Shown: positions 16,148 through 25,214 of the stretch, in pieces
How positions within the stretch are numbered: position 1 is the stretch's first letter
How the letters are laid out: the number at the start of each line of letters is the position of its first letter
Assembly (NCBI GenBank): GCA_024401435.1
Contig: JAKSLB010000017.1
Coordinates: forward strand, 1 to 64,000
Direction: 5' to 3'
DNA: 64,000 bases
Origin: Paludibacteraceae bacterium
GTDB taxonomy: Bacteria; Bacteroidota; Bacteroidia; Bacteroidales; Paludibacteraceae
Program-made: the position numbers and the translations under genes
The notes under the pieces: generated by a model
What the model was told of the DNA's origin: nothing
The model's input: only the letters and a program-made list of their open reading frames with translations
The model's database searches: none

Positions 16148-19100
16148 TTATTTCACAACAACTTTATAGTTCTGTTTGTTTATATTCACCACATAAACAC
16201 CCGACTTGAGTGGAACCGAAACAGAAAAACTTCGTTCTTTCGAAAGTTCCTTCAAACATACACCTTGCATATCATATACACGAATATTCATCTCCTCACC
16301 TGCTAAATTCAAAATCTTAACAGCTTCCGTTTCGCCAAAAACATAAACTGGTGTTTGAATACAATCGTCATTTATTTCCGTTTCTTCCATAGAGGATTGT
16401 TGCGTGTATGGGAAAGCTAAGATTCTCCACTCACGATGAGCATTTTCTCCTGCCGATCCAGCATTCCACACTCCTACTTTCGTACCTGATGATGTATTCA
16501 CTCCCTCAAGATCGAATAATTTGCCATCTGTCGACGATATCACTTTAAAACAACAATCATCCAGCGTTTGAATTTTAAATTGTTGCTGCCCATTATTTTC
16601 ATTGAAAGATGTTAGTGTCAAATAGTAAGAACCATCATCTGTTATAGCCATTTTCTCTCCATTCCGTAACGTGTAAATCTGATAATTGCCATTATTCAAT
16701 GCATGGAAATACCATCGTTGCAACGTATCTTCTGTCGAAAACAACGACAATTGCAAGCCTTCACCTACTGCTTTCATCACAGAAGTGGCGGAACGAGGAA
16801 CAAACATATAAGGAACATTCTCCTTGAACAATTCAACGCCCTCACTTTTGTCCATTTTCACTATCACAGTGGAAATTTCTTGTGGTCCCATCAAATAGGT
16901 CAATCTATTATTTTCAATCTCAATATCTGACATCTTCTTACAATCATACTCGGAATTCGTCACATATAATGTTGCCGAAGAGGAAACATTTTTCAATATG
17001 GACAAATCCAAATTAATAAACTTTTCAGCCATATTGGTATTCAACATCACTACCACCAATTCCGTTCCATCCGGACTGATAGCAGCCAACAAATCGCTCT
17101 TTCCTGTTGACAATAATGTATATCCTTGCTTAATGAATCGGGTCACCTGCATACGAACATAATAGTTCTTCACAATCGAATAGTTCTGACCAGAAAAACT
17201 ACCCTTCACCATACACCATTGATCATTACCCTCCTCGACAAATTGCCAATCTACCCATGCTTGAGGCAACAAATAGTTCATATCATCAAACATTCTTTGC
17301 GCCATAGATAAATTTCCTGCAATACCAGTACCTCCCGCACCTGTTTCAGACATCCAGAAAGGCAACTTAGATTCAAAAATCATATCACGCAAATTGGATT
17401 TATCCATCACATTACCACCATAGGTATGCACATTAAACTGACCTAACATAGGAATGATATCCCCTTCTTTGTTGTATACTTGTAATTCATTAATTGCTGT
17501 TGTCACACTCGTTTCATCACAAGCAGAGATTACTGTTTTCAATCCTGATTTTTGTAACTTAGGATACAACACTCGAATCAAATTCACCTGAGAAGATGGA
17601 TCAAAATGACAACCTTCCTGACCACCATTGGCGCCCCAATAATTTGTATTAGGTTCATTAAATGGATCCAATGTTTTAAATTCTATTCCGTATTCATTTT
17701 TGATGTGCTTGCACACCTCTATCAAATAATCACAAAACTGACTGTAATATTCAGGTTTCAAGTTATCCTTCCCTGCATCTTTATTTCCTGAAGCGCAACC
17801 ACTATAAGTCATCCAATAAGGAGCCGAATTTGAAAATGCCTCAAAAATAGCATCAGGTCTCGCCTCTTTTATCTTCTGTAAAACCTTCCGTTGACCAGCG
17901 TCCTTCGTCCAATCATAATCAGAATACTCTCCAGCTTTGAAGCCTTCCATTTCTGCTCGTTTTCCTTTTCCATTACACATATGACCATTGTAGTGAGAAG
18001 GATCATCACCACCACCAATATTATAACGGAATATATTATAATTCAATCCCTCTTCCGAGGTCAATAAATTCACCAATTCATCCACCTTTTTATCATCCCA
18101 TTTTCCACACATATTTGCCCACCAACAAAGAGAGACGCCCCAACCTTCCAAGGTTTGTTGCTTTTGAGCAGGATTTATACAAGCGGTTGTCATATAATTA
18201 GGATCGTACTGAGCTAATAATGCATAGTACTCATCTTCAGTCAGATTAATCACCGAACCGTGACGCATCACAGAAGGCAACGAATATTGGTTTGAACTCA
18301 ACTGCGTAAATTTGCCAGAAGATAAATCTGTAGATATTAATGGATAATATCCTTTACCACCAAAGTCGTCTAAGAATAAGCACCATTTATCTTCATTATT
18401 CATCTTAAAACATGTAGGACCCTCTACTCCTGAAATCTGGCTCATATCCGAACTAATCTCTGTCCAATTACCCAACAATGAATTAGACTTCTCCATAATA
18501 ATATATTTACCAGAAGAAGGCATTCCATACTTATGTGCTTCTGTAGCCTCGTTTTTCTTAAAACGATAATATGTATCTCCTACTTTTATAGCCGTTGCAT
18601 CAATCACGCTAATGGTTCTTCCACTCTGATTTTTCAATTCTATCCACATCTTTGTTTCACCAAAATGAATAAAATCTTTCGTTGTACAATAATAAACACG
18701 ATGTGTATTATCATTATTCGCCACATTTTGAGAGGAAGGTATTTTGGAGGACCAAAAAACAATGTATTCTCCCGTTTCTTCATTATAGACTGCCTCTGGT
18801 GCCCATGTGCAACCAGCACCTTGAGGGGCAACCTGACACATACGTTGGTCCGACCAATGAATCAAGTCAGACGATTCCCACACCATGATAGACTTACTAC
18901 CCGTTGTCTGTGCTGCCGTCCAATCTCCATTTCCATAGATTTTCAAATCAGTAGCAATAACATAAAACTTATCGTTCTCAGCGGAACGCATAATAAAAGG
19001 ATCACGAAGACCTTTCTCTCCCATTGTTGATATCAACACAGGATTCCCATCATTTAAATCTGTCCAGTGAAGGCCATCCTGACTCACTGCGAAATAAATT

Positions 19101-19243
19101 TGTTCTCCTTGAGCTAATCCTTCACCTTTGAAATAGGCAAATAGATATGCTGAATATTTTGGTTCAGAGAAAGCAGTAATACCAGTGAATAACAATATCA
19201 CTGATACTATCGCCCTAACGAATGTAATATGAATGTTTTTCAT
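16148..19243 (-). CDS. Secreted two-domain glycoside hydrolase (GH43-like plus GH30) with T9SS sorting domain
   Basis: A signal peptide (about residues 1-26) precedes a five-bladed GH43-like domain (about 27-355; motifs LRDPFIM and CTWAPEA). A GH30 barrel follows (about 360-790), starting LEGWGVSLCWWAN. Its acid/base Glu is in DPFNEPN and its nucleophile Glu in WMSETGAGG. A ricin-type beta-trefoil (about 810-950) and a T9SS type A sorting domain (about 960-1031, ending GVYVVNINKQNYKVVVK) complete it. The WGxSLxWWAN start resembles GH30 endo-beta-1,6-galactanases and GH43 includes exo-beta-1,3-galactanases, so arabinogalactan side-chain breakdown is a reasonable guess. It stands alone with no SusC/SusD pair nearby. 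Domain calls are firm; the substrate is inferred. Confidence 0.88.
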   Translation of the reverse strand: MKNIHITFVRAIVSVILLFTGITAFSEPKYSAYLFAYFKGEGLAQGEQIYFAVSQDGLHWTDLNDGNPVLISTMGEKGLRDPFIMRSAENDKFYVIATDLKIYGNGDWTAAQTTGSKSIMVWESSDLIHWSDQRMCQVAPQGAGCTWAPEAVYNEETGEYIVFWSSKIPSSQNVANNDNTHRVYYCTTKDFIHFGETKMWIELKNQSGRTISVIDATAIKVGDTYYRFKKNEATEAHKYGMPSSGKYIIMEKSNSLLGNWTEISSDMSQISGVEGPTCFKMNNEDKWCLFLDDFGGKGYYPLISTDLSSGKFTQLSSNQYSLPSVMRHGSVINLTEDEYYALLAQYDPNYMTTACINPAQKQQTLEGWGVSLCWWANMCGKWDDKKVDELVNLLTSEEGLNYNIFRYNIGGGDDPSHYNGHMCNGKGKRAEMEGFKAGEYSDYDWTKDAGQRKVLQKIKEARPDAIFEAFSNSAPYWMTYSGCASGNKDAGKDNLKPEYYSQFCDYLIEVCKHIKNEYGIEFKTLDPFNEPNTNYWGANGGQEGCHFDPSSQVNLIRVLYPKLQKSGLKTVISACDETSVTTAINELQVYNKEGDIIPMLGQFNVHTYGGNVMDKSNLRDMIFESKLPFWMSETGAGGTGIAGNLSMAQRMFDDMNYLLPQAWVDWQFVEEGNDQWCMVKGSFSGQNYSIVKNYYVRMQVTRFIKQGYTLLSTGKSDLLAAISPDGTELVVVMLNTNMAEKFINLDLSILKNVSSSATLYVTNSEYDCKKMSDIEIENNRLTYLMGPQEISTVIVKMDKSEGVELFKENVPYMFVPRSATSVMKAVGEGLQLSLFSTEDTLQRWYFHALNNGNYQIYTLRNGEKMAITDDGSYYLTLTSFNENNGQQQFKIQTLDDCCFKVISSTDGKLFDLEGVNTSSGTKVGVWNAGSAGENAHREWRILAFPYTQQSSMEETEINDDCIQTPVYVFGETEAVKILNLAGEEMNIRVYDMQGVCLKELSKERSFSVSVPLKSGVYVVNINKQNYKVVVK

Positions 19244-19308
19244 TTTATGGTTTATTAAAAAAAATTGTTTTTCGATTTTAAGGCAAAGGATCAGATTCTA
19301 ACAATAGA

Positions 19309-20430
19309 TTATTTCCCATTGTCTTCCTCATCTTCCCAATCAATTTCAATATCATCCACCTCGTCCACATCAAATTCTTCATCATCAGAGTCATCCATCT
19401 CCATAGGACGATGCGTCAAAGTCATATGTCGATCCACATCTTTACTTAGTTCCTCCCAGATAAGATCTTTCAATTCTGTCAAACCATCACCAGTTACAGA
19501 AGAGAAGAATGTGGTAGGAATATCTTTTGGAAGAGTTTGTTTTATTTCTTCAATCAGTTCTTCATCCAACATATCCGATTTGGATATAGCTAAGATTCTC
19601 TGTTTTTTGAGCAATTCACTATTGTATTGTTCCAATTCATTCAACAAGACATTATATTCTTTCATAACATCTTCAGAATCAGCAGGTATCAAGAATAATA
19701 AAATAGCATTTCGTTCAATATGGCGTAGGAAGCGTAAACCGATTCCTTTCCCTTCTGAAGCGCCCTCAATAATACCGGGTATGTCAGCCATTGCGAAAGA
19801 TTTTTGGTCACGATAGGCAACAATACCCAAATTAGGTTCCAATGTTGTAAATGGATAATTAGCGATTTTAGGTTTAGCAGCTGAAACGACAGAAAGCAAC
19901 GTAGATTTACCGGCATTAGGGAATCCCACCAAACCGACATCAGCCAAAACCTTCAATTCTAAAATAACAGTCTTTTCTATGGCAGGTTCACCAGGCTGAG
20001 CAAAACGAGGTGTTTGATTCGTAGCCGATCTAAAATGCCAGTTACCCAAACCACCTCTTCCACCTTTCAATAGAATTACTTCCTGTTTATCTTCCGTCAC
20101 ATCACATAAAAATTCGCCTGATTCAGCGTCATAAACCACCGTACCACAAGGCACTTCTATGATTTTATCCTCTCCATCAGCACCAAAGCTACGACTTTGC
20201 CCTCCACTTTCACCATTACCAGCAAGAACATGCTTTTCATATTTCAAGTGTATCAAAGTCCAATAATCCTTATTTCCACGAAGAATGACATGACCGCCAC
20301 GTCCTCCATCACCACCATCAGGACCACCCTTAGGTGTATATTTTTCACGATGCAAATGAGCAGAGCCTGCTCCGCCTTTACCTGAACGGCAATATATTTT
20401 CACATAATCAACAAAATTAGTCTCTGCCAT
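19309..20430 (-). CDS. obg: Obg GTPase (ribosome assembly)
   Basis: This 373-residue GTPase binds the 50S subunit and links ribosome maturation to growth. The glycine-rich Obg fold is at residues 1-158 ([14 protein letters not shown]). The G domain follows with G1 GFPNAGKST (about 166-174), G3 DIPG and G4 SKSD. The C-terminus is strongly acidic ([15 protein letters not shown]...), as is common in this family. Downstream 65 bp lies the GH43-GH30 gene on the same strand; upstream 19 bp is corA. Confidence 0.95.
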   Translation of the reverse strand: MAETNFVDYVKIYCRSGKGGAGSAHLHREKYTPKGGPDGGDGGRGGHVILRGNKDYWTLIHLKYEKHVLAGNGESGGQSRSFGADGEDKIIEVPCGTVVYDAESGEFLCDVTEDKQEVILLKGGRGGLGNWHFRSATNQTPRFAQPGEPAIEKTVILELKVLADVGLVGFPNAGKSTLLSVVSAAKPKIANYPFTTLEPNLGIVAYRDQKSFAMADIPGIIEGASEGKGIGLRFLRHIERNAILLFLIPADSEDVMKEYNVLLNELEQYNSELLKKQRILAISKSDMLDEELIEEIKQTLPKDIPTTFFSSVTGDGLTELKDLIWEELSKDVDRHMTLTHRPMEMDDSDDEEFDVDEVDDIEIDWEDEEDNGK

Positions 20431-20449
20431 ATCTATTCAAATCTAATAA

Positions 20450-21412
20450 TTACAACCAATTTTTCTTTTTAAAGATTAACAACGTTAAACCAGAAGCAAC
20501 GATCATTAAAACAATGGAGAACAAATAGCCATAATGCCAATGTAACTCAGGCATGAAGTCGAAGTTCATACCATAAATACTTGCTATCAATGTTGGAGGC
20601 AAAAAGATGACCGAAACGACGGTAAATATCTTGATAATCTTATTTTGTTCGATATTAACCAAACCAAGGAAAGTATCTTGCAAATAATCCAATCGATCAA
20701 AACCAAACTTAGTATGTTCAATAAGAGAATTAACATCTTTGATAACCATATTCAATCTCGGTTTCAATTCAGCAGGTATTAAATCACTTTTCAACACGTT
20801 CGAAACCACACGTTGTTTATCAATAATATTCTCACGAAGGTGCATGACACGCTCCTGCATGTTTTTGATTTCCAACAAAATATCCTCATCCACATCTTCT
20901 GCCACGGTCAATGTCTTACTAAGTTTGGTAATATCACTTGTAGCATCCTCAATCATATCCGCGTCATACTCCACTCGAGTCTCCATCAATGCAACAAAGA
21001 TGTGATATCCTGTAGGATAGTTTCTTGGATTAGCAAAAAGTTTTTTAACGGTTTCGTTGAATGACTTTAAATTTGAATTATCACGGACAGAGACCAAAAT
21101 GCCATTTTTTAAAATAAATGACACTGGTTCTTTTTCATAAGAATCCAATAGAAAATTTGAATTAGCAACCATCGTATCTTCCGTTTCTATATAACGAGAA
21201 GACATCTCAATCTCTTCTATTTCTTCTTCCTCTTGAATATAAATCTTCAAAAACTGCTCTAATTCAGACTCAGTCTCAGGAGCAACATTATTCAAGTCAA
21301 TCCATACAAAGTTACTCAAAGGAATTTCTTTTAAAATATTGATATCCTTTGCTATTTTTAATCTATTATTTTCAAAATAGAACAACCTAACTTGCTGAAT
21401 ATTTTGTTGCAT
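20450..21412 (-). CDS. corA: CorA-family magnesium/cobalt transporter
   Basis: The 320-residue inner-membrane channel has a long cytoplasmic helical domain and two C-terminal membrane helices. The signature YGMNF (GMN filter) follows the first helix (IFTVVSVIFLPPTLIASIYGMNF). The periplasmic loop is short and acidic (MPELHW). The C-terminus is basic (FKKKNW). It sits between rsmA and obg with short spacers (47 and 19 bp), so co-transcription is likely. Confidence 0.93.
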   Translation of the reverse strand: MQQNIQQVRLFYFENNRLKIAKDINILKEIPLSNFVWIDLNNVAPETESELEQFLKIYIQEEEEIEEIEMSSRYIETEDTMVANSNFLLDSYEKEPVSFILKNGILVSVRDNSNLKSFNETVKKLFANPRNYPTGYHIFVALMETRVEYDADMIEDATSDITKLSKTLTVAEDVDEDILLEIKNMQERVMHLRENIIDKQRVVSNVLKSDLIPAELKPRLNMVIKDVNSLIEHTKFGFDRLDYLQDTFLGLVNIEQNKIIKIFTVVSVIFLPPTLIASIYGMNFDFMPELHWHYGYLFSIVLMIVASGLTLLIFKKKNWL

Positions 21413-21459
21413 ATTAAAATTTTTATAAGGTTTTCATTCCTCATTAAATACTCAAATCT

Positions 21460-22242
21460 CTATTTCATTTCCTGCTCTATTCTATTGGTCAAATTCACAA
21501 AATCTTGAACACCCAATTGTTCCGGTCTTTTTGTGACAATAGGATCTTGCATTAAAGCACAATCTTTAGGAACCAACATCGCAATAGAATTTCGAAGCAT
21601 TTTACGTCTCTGATTGAATGCCGTTTTAACAACCTTAATAAACAAAGTTTCGTCACAATCCAACTTTTGAACATTGTTCCTCCGCATTCGAATAACAGCA
21701 GACTTCACCTTTGGCGGTGGATCGAACACATATTCATGAACAGTAAACAAATATTCTATATCATAAAATGCTTGTAACAAAACACTCAAAATTCCATAAG
21801 CCTTACAATTAGGTTTGGATGCGATACGTTCTGCCACCTCTTTCTGAATCATTCCAGAACAGACTGGCACACGATCACGATATTCCAACACTTTGAAAAA
21901 TATCTGACTTGATATGTTATAGGGATAATTTCCAATGACGCAAAAAGGAGCACCATCGAATAAATTATTCAAATCTAATTTCAAAAAATCTTCTGCTAAA
22001 ATACGTCCTTGTAACTCAGGGAAATTTTCATTTAAATAAACAACTGATTCTCGGTCTAATTCAACAACCTTTAGATTTATTTGAGGATTTTTCAATAGAA
22101 ATTGTGTCAACACTCCCATTCCCGGACCGATCTCCAATACATTTGTCGGTTCAGTTATAGCCAAACTATCAGCGATACTCTGGGCAATATTCAAATCTTT
22201 CAAAAAATGTTGCCCTAAGAATTTCTTGGGCGTAACTATCAT
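21460..22242 (-). CDS. rsmA: 16S rRNA dimethyladenosine transferase RsmA (KsgA)
   Basis: The 260-residue SAM-dependent enzyme dimethylates two adjacent adenines near the 3' end of 16S rRNA. Seen are KKFLGQHFLKD at the N-terminus, SAM motif I VLEIGPGMGVLT, and the adenine-binding motif IGNYPYNIS. I chose ATG 22242 over the longer frame (TTG at 22284), because the -7 promoter box (22282-22289) overlaps that TTG. It heads a likely operon with corA and obg. Confidence 0.93.
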   Translation of the reverse strand: MIVTPKKFLGQHFLKDLNIAQSIADSLAITEPTNVLEIGPGMGVLTQFLLKNPQINLKVVELDRESVVYLNENFPELQGRILAEDFLKLDLNNLFDGAPFCVIGNYPYNISSQIFFKVLEYRDRVPVCSGMIQKEVAERIASKPNCKAYGILSVLLQAFYDIEYLFTVHEYVFDPPPKVKSAVIRMRRNNVQKLDCDETLFIKVVKTAFNQRRKMLRNSIAMLVPKDCALMQDPIVTKRPEQLGVQDFVNLTNRIEQEMK

Positions 22243-22281
22243 CTTCCATTTGTTTATCTTAATTAAACTTTCATATCTATG

Positions 22282-22289
22282 CAAAATTA
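22282..22289 (-). promoter_or_regulatory. -7 promoter box for rsmA
   Basis: Minus-strand TAATTTTG fits TAnnTTTG, 40 bp upstream of the ATG at 22242. It overlaps the alternative TTG start and so decides the start choice. Confidence 0.55.
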
Positions 22290-22371
22290 ATAAAAAGGAT
22301 TAAAAACTCACTATTTTGGTAAAAAAAAATGCCAATACCAACCCACATTTTCTAATCGTTGAAAATTTCAT

Positions 22372-22379
22372 TATCTTTG
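22372..22379 (+). promoter_or_regulatory. -7 promoter box for flippase-like gene
   Basis: TATCTTTG followed by C, 21 bp before the ATG at 22400, on the strand opposite the rsmA promoter, making a divergent promoter pair. Confidence 0.65.
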
Positions 22380-22399
22380 CACTATTATTTATAAAAAAG

Positions 22400-23419
22400 A
22401 TGGAAAACAAGAAAGTCAAGGATGCCATACGAGTAATTATATCTTTAGGTTTAGGAATACTCATTTTCTATTTGGTTTACAGACAAATAGACATCAATGA
22501 AGTCAAAGCAAATTTAAAAACAGCTCACTGGGGATATTTAATATTCCCCATCATCATCTGTTTCCTCAGCACATGGTTCAGAGCCGCAAGATGGAATATG
22601 TTTATAGAGCCTGTGGCAAAGGTTCCTGCTAGTAAAAACACATTCTGCGCTGTTATGATTGGTTATTTTGTCAATCACCTAATTCCTCGTGGTGGTGAAA
22701 TTGCCAGATGTGCCGTTTTAACTAAATACGAAGGAATTCCTATGAGCGAATTAGTCGGCACCGTCATAACAGAACGTGCTTTCGACCTCATTGTAACCCT
22801 TGGCATAGTCTTCATCACAGTATTATTTGAACATGATATATTCGCAGGTGTATTGGGTGATGTAAATATACTTGACTCTTTGACTCATTTCATTACCAAC
22901 CCTTATTTATGGGGAGCACTCATCATAATCACCCTCTTCATCGTATTTTTCAAGAAAAAACTCGCACACTTTAAATTTGCACAAAAATTTAAAGGTATAG
23001 GTGTTGGTATTTGGAATGGTTTAAAATCTTTCACCAAGATTAAAAACAAACCATTATTCATACTTTATACCTTCTTGATTTTCTTTATGTATTATCTGAT
23101 GCTCTATACGACTTTCTGGATTTTCGATTTTTCTAAAGATTTATCGTTGGGTCAAGGATTAGTCACTTACGTCTTCGGTTCATTAGGTATGATTGTACCT
23201 ACCCAAGGTGGTATTGGCGCTTACGAATACATGACCATACAAGCCTTATTAATGTATGGCATCACGAAAGCGCAAGCTGGTACTTTCGCTGTTATCGCTC
23301 ACGTAATTGAAATTATCATCTATTGCGTCTGCGGTTTCTTATGCACACTAATCTTACCTGTTATGAATAGAAACAACAATTCTACGAATAATTCAGAGAG
23401 TACACCTTCAAACGAATAA
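22400..23419 (+). CDS. Lysylphosphatidylglycerol synthase-like / UPF0104 integral membrane protein
   Basis: The 339-residue protein has about seven or eight membrane segments and matches the flippase-like UPF0104 (YbhN/AglD) family: an early WFRAARWNMF, NHLIPRGGEIARCAVLTKYEG, and late GSLGMIVPTQGGIGAYEY. Members are thought to act in lipid or polyprenol-linked transport, but no specific substrate can be assigned here. I chose ATG 22400 because the longer frame from 22316 would begin upstream of the promoter box (22372-22379) and adds no conserved residues. It is read divergently from rsmA. Confidence 0.85.
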   Translation: MENKKVKDAIRVIISLGLGILIFYLVYRQIDINEVKANLKTAHWGYLIFPIIICFLSTWFRAARWNMFIEPVAKVPASKNTFCAVMIGYFVNHLIPRGGEIARCAVLTKYEGIPMSELVGTVITERAFDLIVTLGIVFITVLFEHDIFAGVLGDVNILDSLTHFITNPYLWGALIIITLFIVFFKKKLAHFKFAQKFKGIGVGIWNGLKSFTKIKNKPLFILYTFLIFFMYYLMLYTTFWIFDFSKDLSLGQGLVTYVFGSLGMIVPTQGGIGAYEYMTIQALLMYGITKAQAGTFAVIAHVIEIIIYCVCGFLCTLILPVMNRNNNSTNNSESTPSNE

Positions 23420-23421
23420 AA

Positions 23422-23550
23422 CTCCTTTAGTGGATTTCTATAAATTGCTTTGTGATGATTTTGAAGATTTTGTCAGACAGAATAAATACCTCTCATTTGA
23501 AATTTTTTAAAATCGAGAATTTTATAGAAGTCCCCTTTAGTTTTTAAAGG
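23422..23550. repeat. Intergenic TTCTATAAA palindrome, copy P2
   Basis: The arms GGATTTCTATAAATTGCTTTG (from 23432) and TTTATAGAAGTCCCC (to 23535) are separated by about 70 bp. Outer bases CTCCTTTAG/CCTTTAG are partly repeated. It closes with a CCTTT/AAAGG hairpin near 23534-23550. It is related to P1 and P3. Confidence 0.5.
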
Positions 23551-23604
23551 AGAAAAGATTTTACATTCCTCTACTTTTCTATGAATTTGTATCTATTTTT
23601 TTTA

Positions 23605-23612
23605 TAGTTTTG
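23605..23612 (+). promoter_or_regulatory. -7 promoter box for MurC-like ligase
   Basis: TAGTTTTG fits TAnnTTTG, 24 bp upstream of the ATG. Confidence 0.5.
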
Positions 23613-23636
23613 TGATAGATAACAAAAGCATAATTC

Positions 23637-25016
23637 ATGAATACACAATATGATTTTCAAGTCCACCAACATTTCTTTTTCGTGGGCATTGCAGGAACAG
23701 GTATGAGTGCTATCGCTCAATACCTAAGAGGAACTGGAAAGAAAGTCTCTGGCAGTGACAGACTCTTCAACAAAGACAATAAAATGCTCATTCAAGAGCA
23801 GTTTGAACAACAAGGAATTCAATGCTATTTTCAAGATGCATCTGGTCTCACTTCCGATGTCGATGTCTTAGTTGTATCGACCGCGATTGAAGAGACAAAT
23901 GTTGAATATCAAAAAGCCAAACAACTCAATATTCCCATCATCAAAAGATCAGAATTATTAGCTTCTATATCAAGAACGAAAAGAACCATCGCTGTTGGAG
24001 GGACCTCAGGGAAATCAACTACAACGGCAATGATATTCCATATATTAGAGGAAAATGGAATATCCCCTTCTATTATGAGTGGTGCAGGACTTACTTCGTT
24101 ACAAGAAAAAGGGTTACCTGGCAACGCCTGGGTTGGAAAGAGTGATTGGCTAGTCATTGAAGCTGACGAATCAGATGGTTCTATCGTTAACTACACTTCA
24201 GAAATTGCATTATTACTGAATATGGATCGTGACCACAAAGAATACGACGAACTAACAGAATTGTTCAAGACATTCAGAAGTCACACTACAGGAAAATTCA
24301 TAGTCAACCAAAGTCATCCAAAAAGCAAAGAACTTTCCGTCAATTCTCAATATGATTTTGGTGTCGACACACAATGTGGTTTCAATGGATCCGAATTTAA
24401 ACAAGATGGGTTCTCCATCTCTTTTAAATGCAATAACGAACCCGTAAAAATACCTGTGATCGGAAAACACAACATGGAAAATGCGTTAGCCGCTATCGCC
24501 TGCTGTCAGGCAATAGGTCTTACCATTTCCGATTGTGCAAAGGCACTTGCTCACTATAAAGGTATCTACAGACGTACACAATTAGCAGGTTCAACCAAAG
24601 GCATAACTGTCATTGATGATTTTGCTCACAATCCCGCAGAAATCGTATGTGCCATCAAAGCATGTCAAACAGTGGGGGAAAGAGTTTTTGCATGGTTTCA
24701 ACCTCACGGATTCGGTCCTTTAAAATTCATGCATAAAGAATTAGAAACTGAAACCATTGCCGCATTACGTTCAACCGACACGTTGATTCTATCGGATGTC
24801 TATTATGCTGGTGGAACGGTCTCAAAAGATGTAACCTCAGCAGATGTGTACGAAAACATAAAGAAACAAAGCAATCAAGTCATCTATTTCCCTGACAGAA
24901 AAGAGATGATTCCATTCCTACAAAAAAACGCGAAAAAAGGCGACGTGATTCTAATTATGGGAGCAAGAGACACTACTCTATCTGACTTTGCCAAGGAAAT
25001 CGTTACTAAATTATAA
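23637..25016 (+). CDS. Mur ligase family protein (MurC/Mpl-like)
   Basis: The 459-residue ATP-dependent amide ligase resembles UDP-N-acetylmuramate-alanine ligase and the recycling enzyme Mpl. An N-terminal UDP-binding domain starts FVGIAGTGMSAIAQYL. The ATP loop is GGTSGKSTTT at about residues 121-130; classical MurC has GTHGKTTT. The central part has EADESDGS and the Mur motif GKHNMENALAA, and the C-terminal domain has DDFAHNP. It lies outside any division/cell-wall cluster, so it may be a MurC paralogue or the tripeptide ligase Mpl. The substrate cannot be fixed from sequence. It has its own promoter and terminator. Confidence 0.82.
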   Translation: MNTQYDFQVHQHFFFVGIAGTGMSAIAQYLRGTGKKVSGSDRLFNKDNKMLIQEQFEQQGIQCYFQDASGLTSDVDVLVVSTAIEETNVEYQKAKQLNIPIIKRSELLASISRTKRTIAVGGTSGKSTTTAMIFHILEENGISPSIMSGAGLTSLQEKGLPGNAWVGKSDWLVIEADESDGSIVNYTSEIALLLNMDRDHKEYDELTELFKTFRSHTTGKFIVNQSHPKSKELSVNSQYDFGVDTQCGFNGSEFKQDGFSISFKCNNEPVKIPVIGKHNMENALAAIACCQAIGLTISDCAKALAHYKGIYRRTQLAGSTKGITVIDDFAHNPAEIVCAIKACQTVGERVFAWFQPHGFGPLKFMHKELETETIAALRSTDTLILSDVYYAGGTVSKDVTSADVYENIKKQSNQVIYFPDRKEMIPFLQKNAKKGDVILIMGARDTTLSDFAKEIVTKL

Positions 25017-25051
25017 GATGATTTAACTTCTCTATAGAGAATCGTAATAAA

Positions 25052-25096
25052 GCAAAAGCGGGAACGAATATTTAATTCTTGTCCCCGCTTTTTGTA
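25052..25096 (+). terminator. Terminator after MurC-like gene
   Basis: Stem AAAGCGGG.../...CCCCGCTTT (25054-25092) followed by TTT, 37 bp after the stop codon. Confidence 0.8.
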
Positions 25097-25159
25097 TTTG
25101 TCTACCTAAAGCATTGCGTATTAGATATAAACTTTCAGTCATTAGTTTAAAAAATAGTT

Positions 25160-25167
25160 TATATTTG
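25160..25167 (+). promoter_or_regulatory. -7 promoter box for GH16 gene
   Basis: TATATTTG followed by C, an exact consensus match, 47 bp before the ATG. Confidence 0.65.
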
Positions 25168-25214
25168 CAAGACGTCTACAATAGTGTTAGACGAAAATCA
25201 TAAAAAACTATCAT

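Noticed and set aside
18533-19030. 165-residue plus-strand ORF inside the GH43-GH30 gene
   Set aside because: Antisense to the GH43 domain; no start context or domain.
22243-22284. Longer rsmA start (TTG at 22284)
   Set aside because: It overlaps the -7 promoter box, and the added residues are not part of the family's N-terminus.
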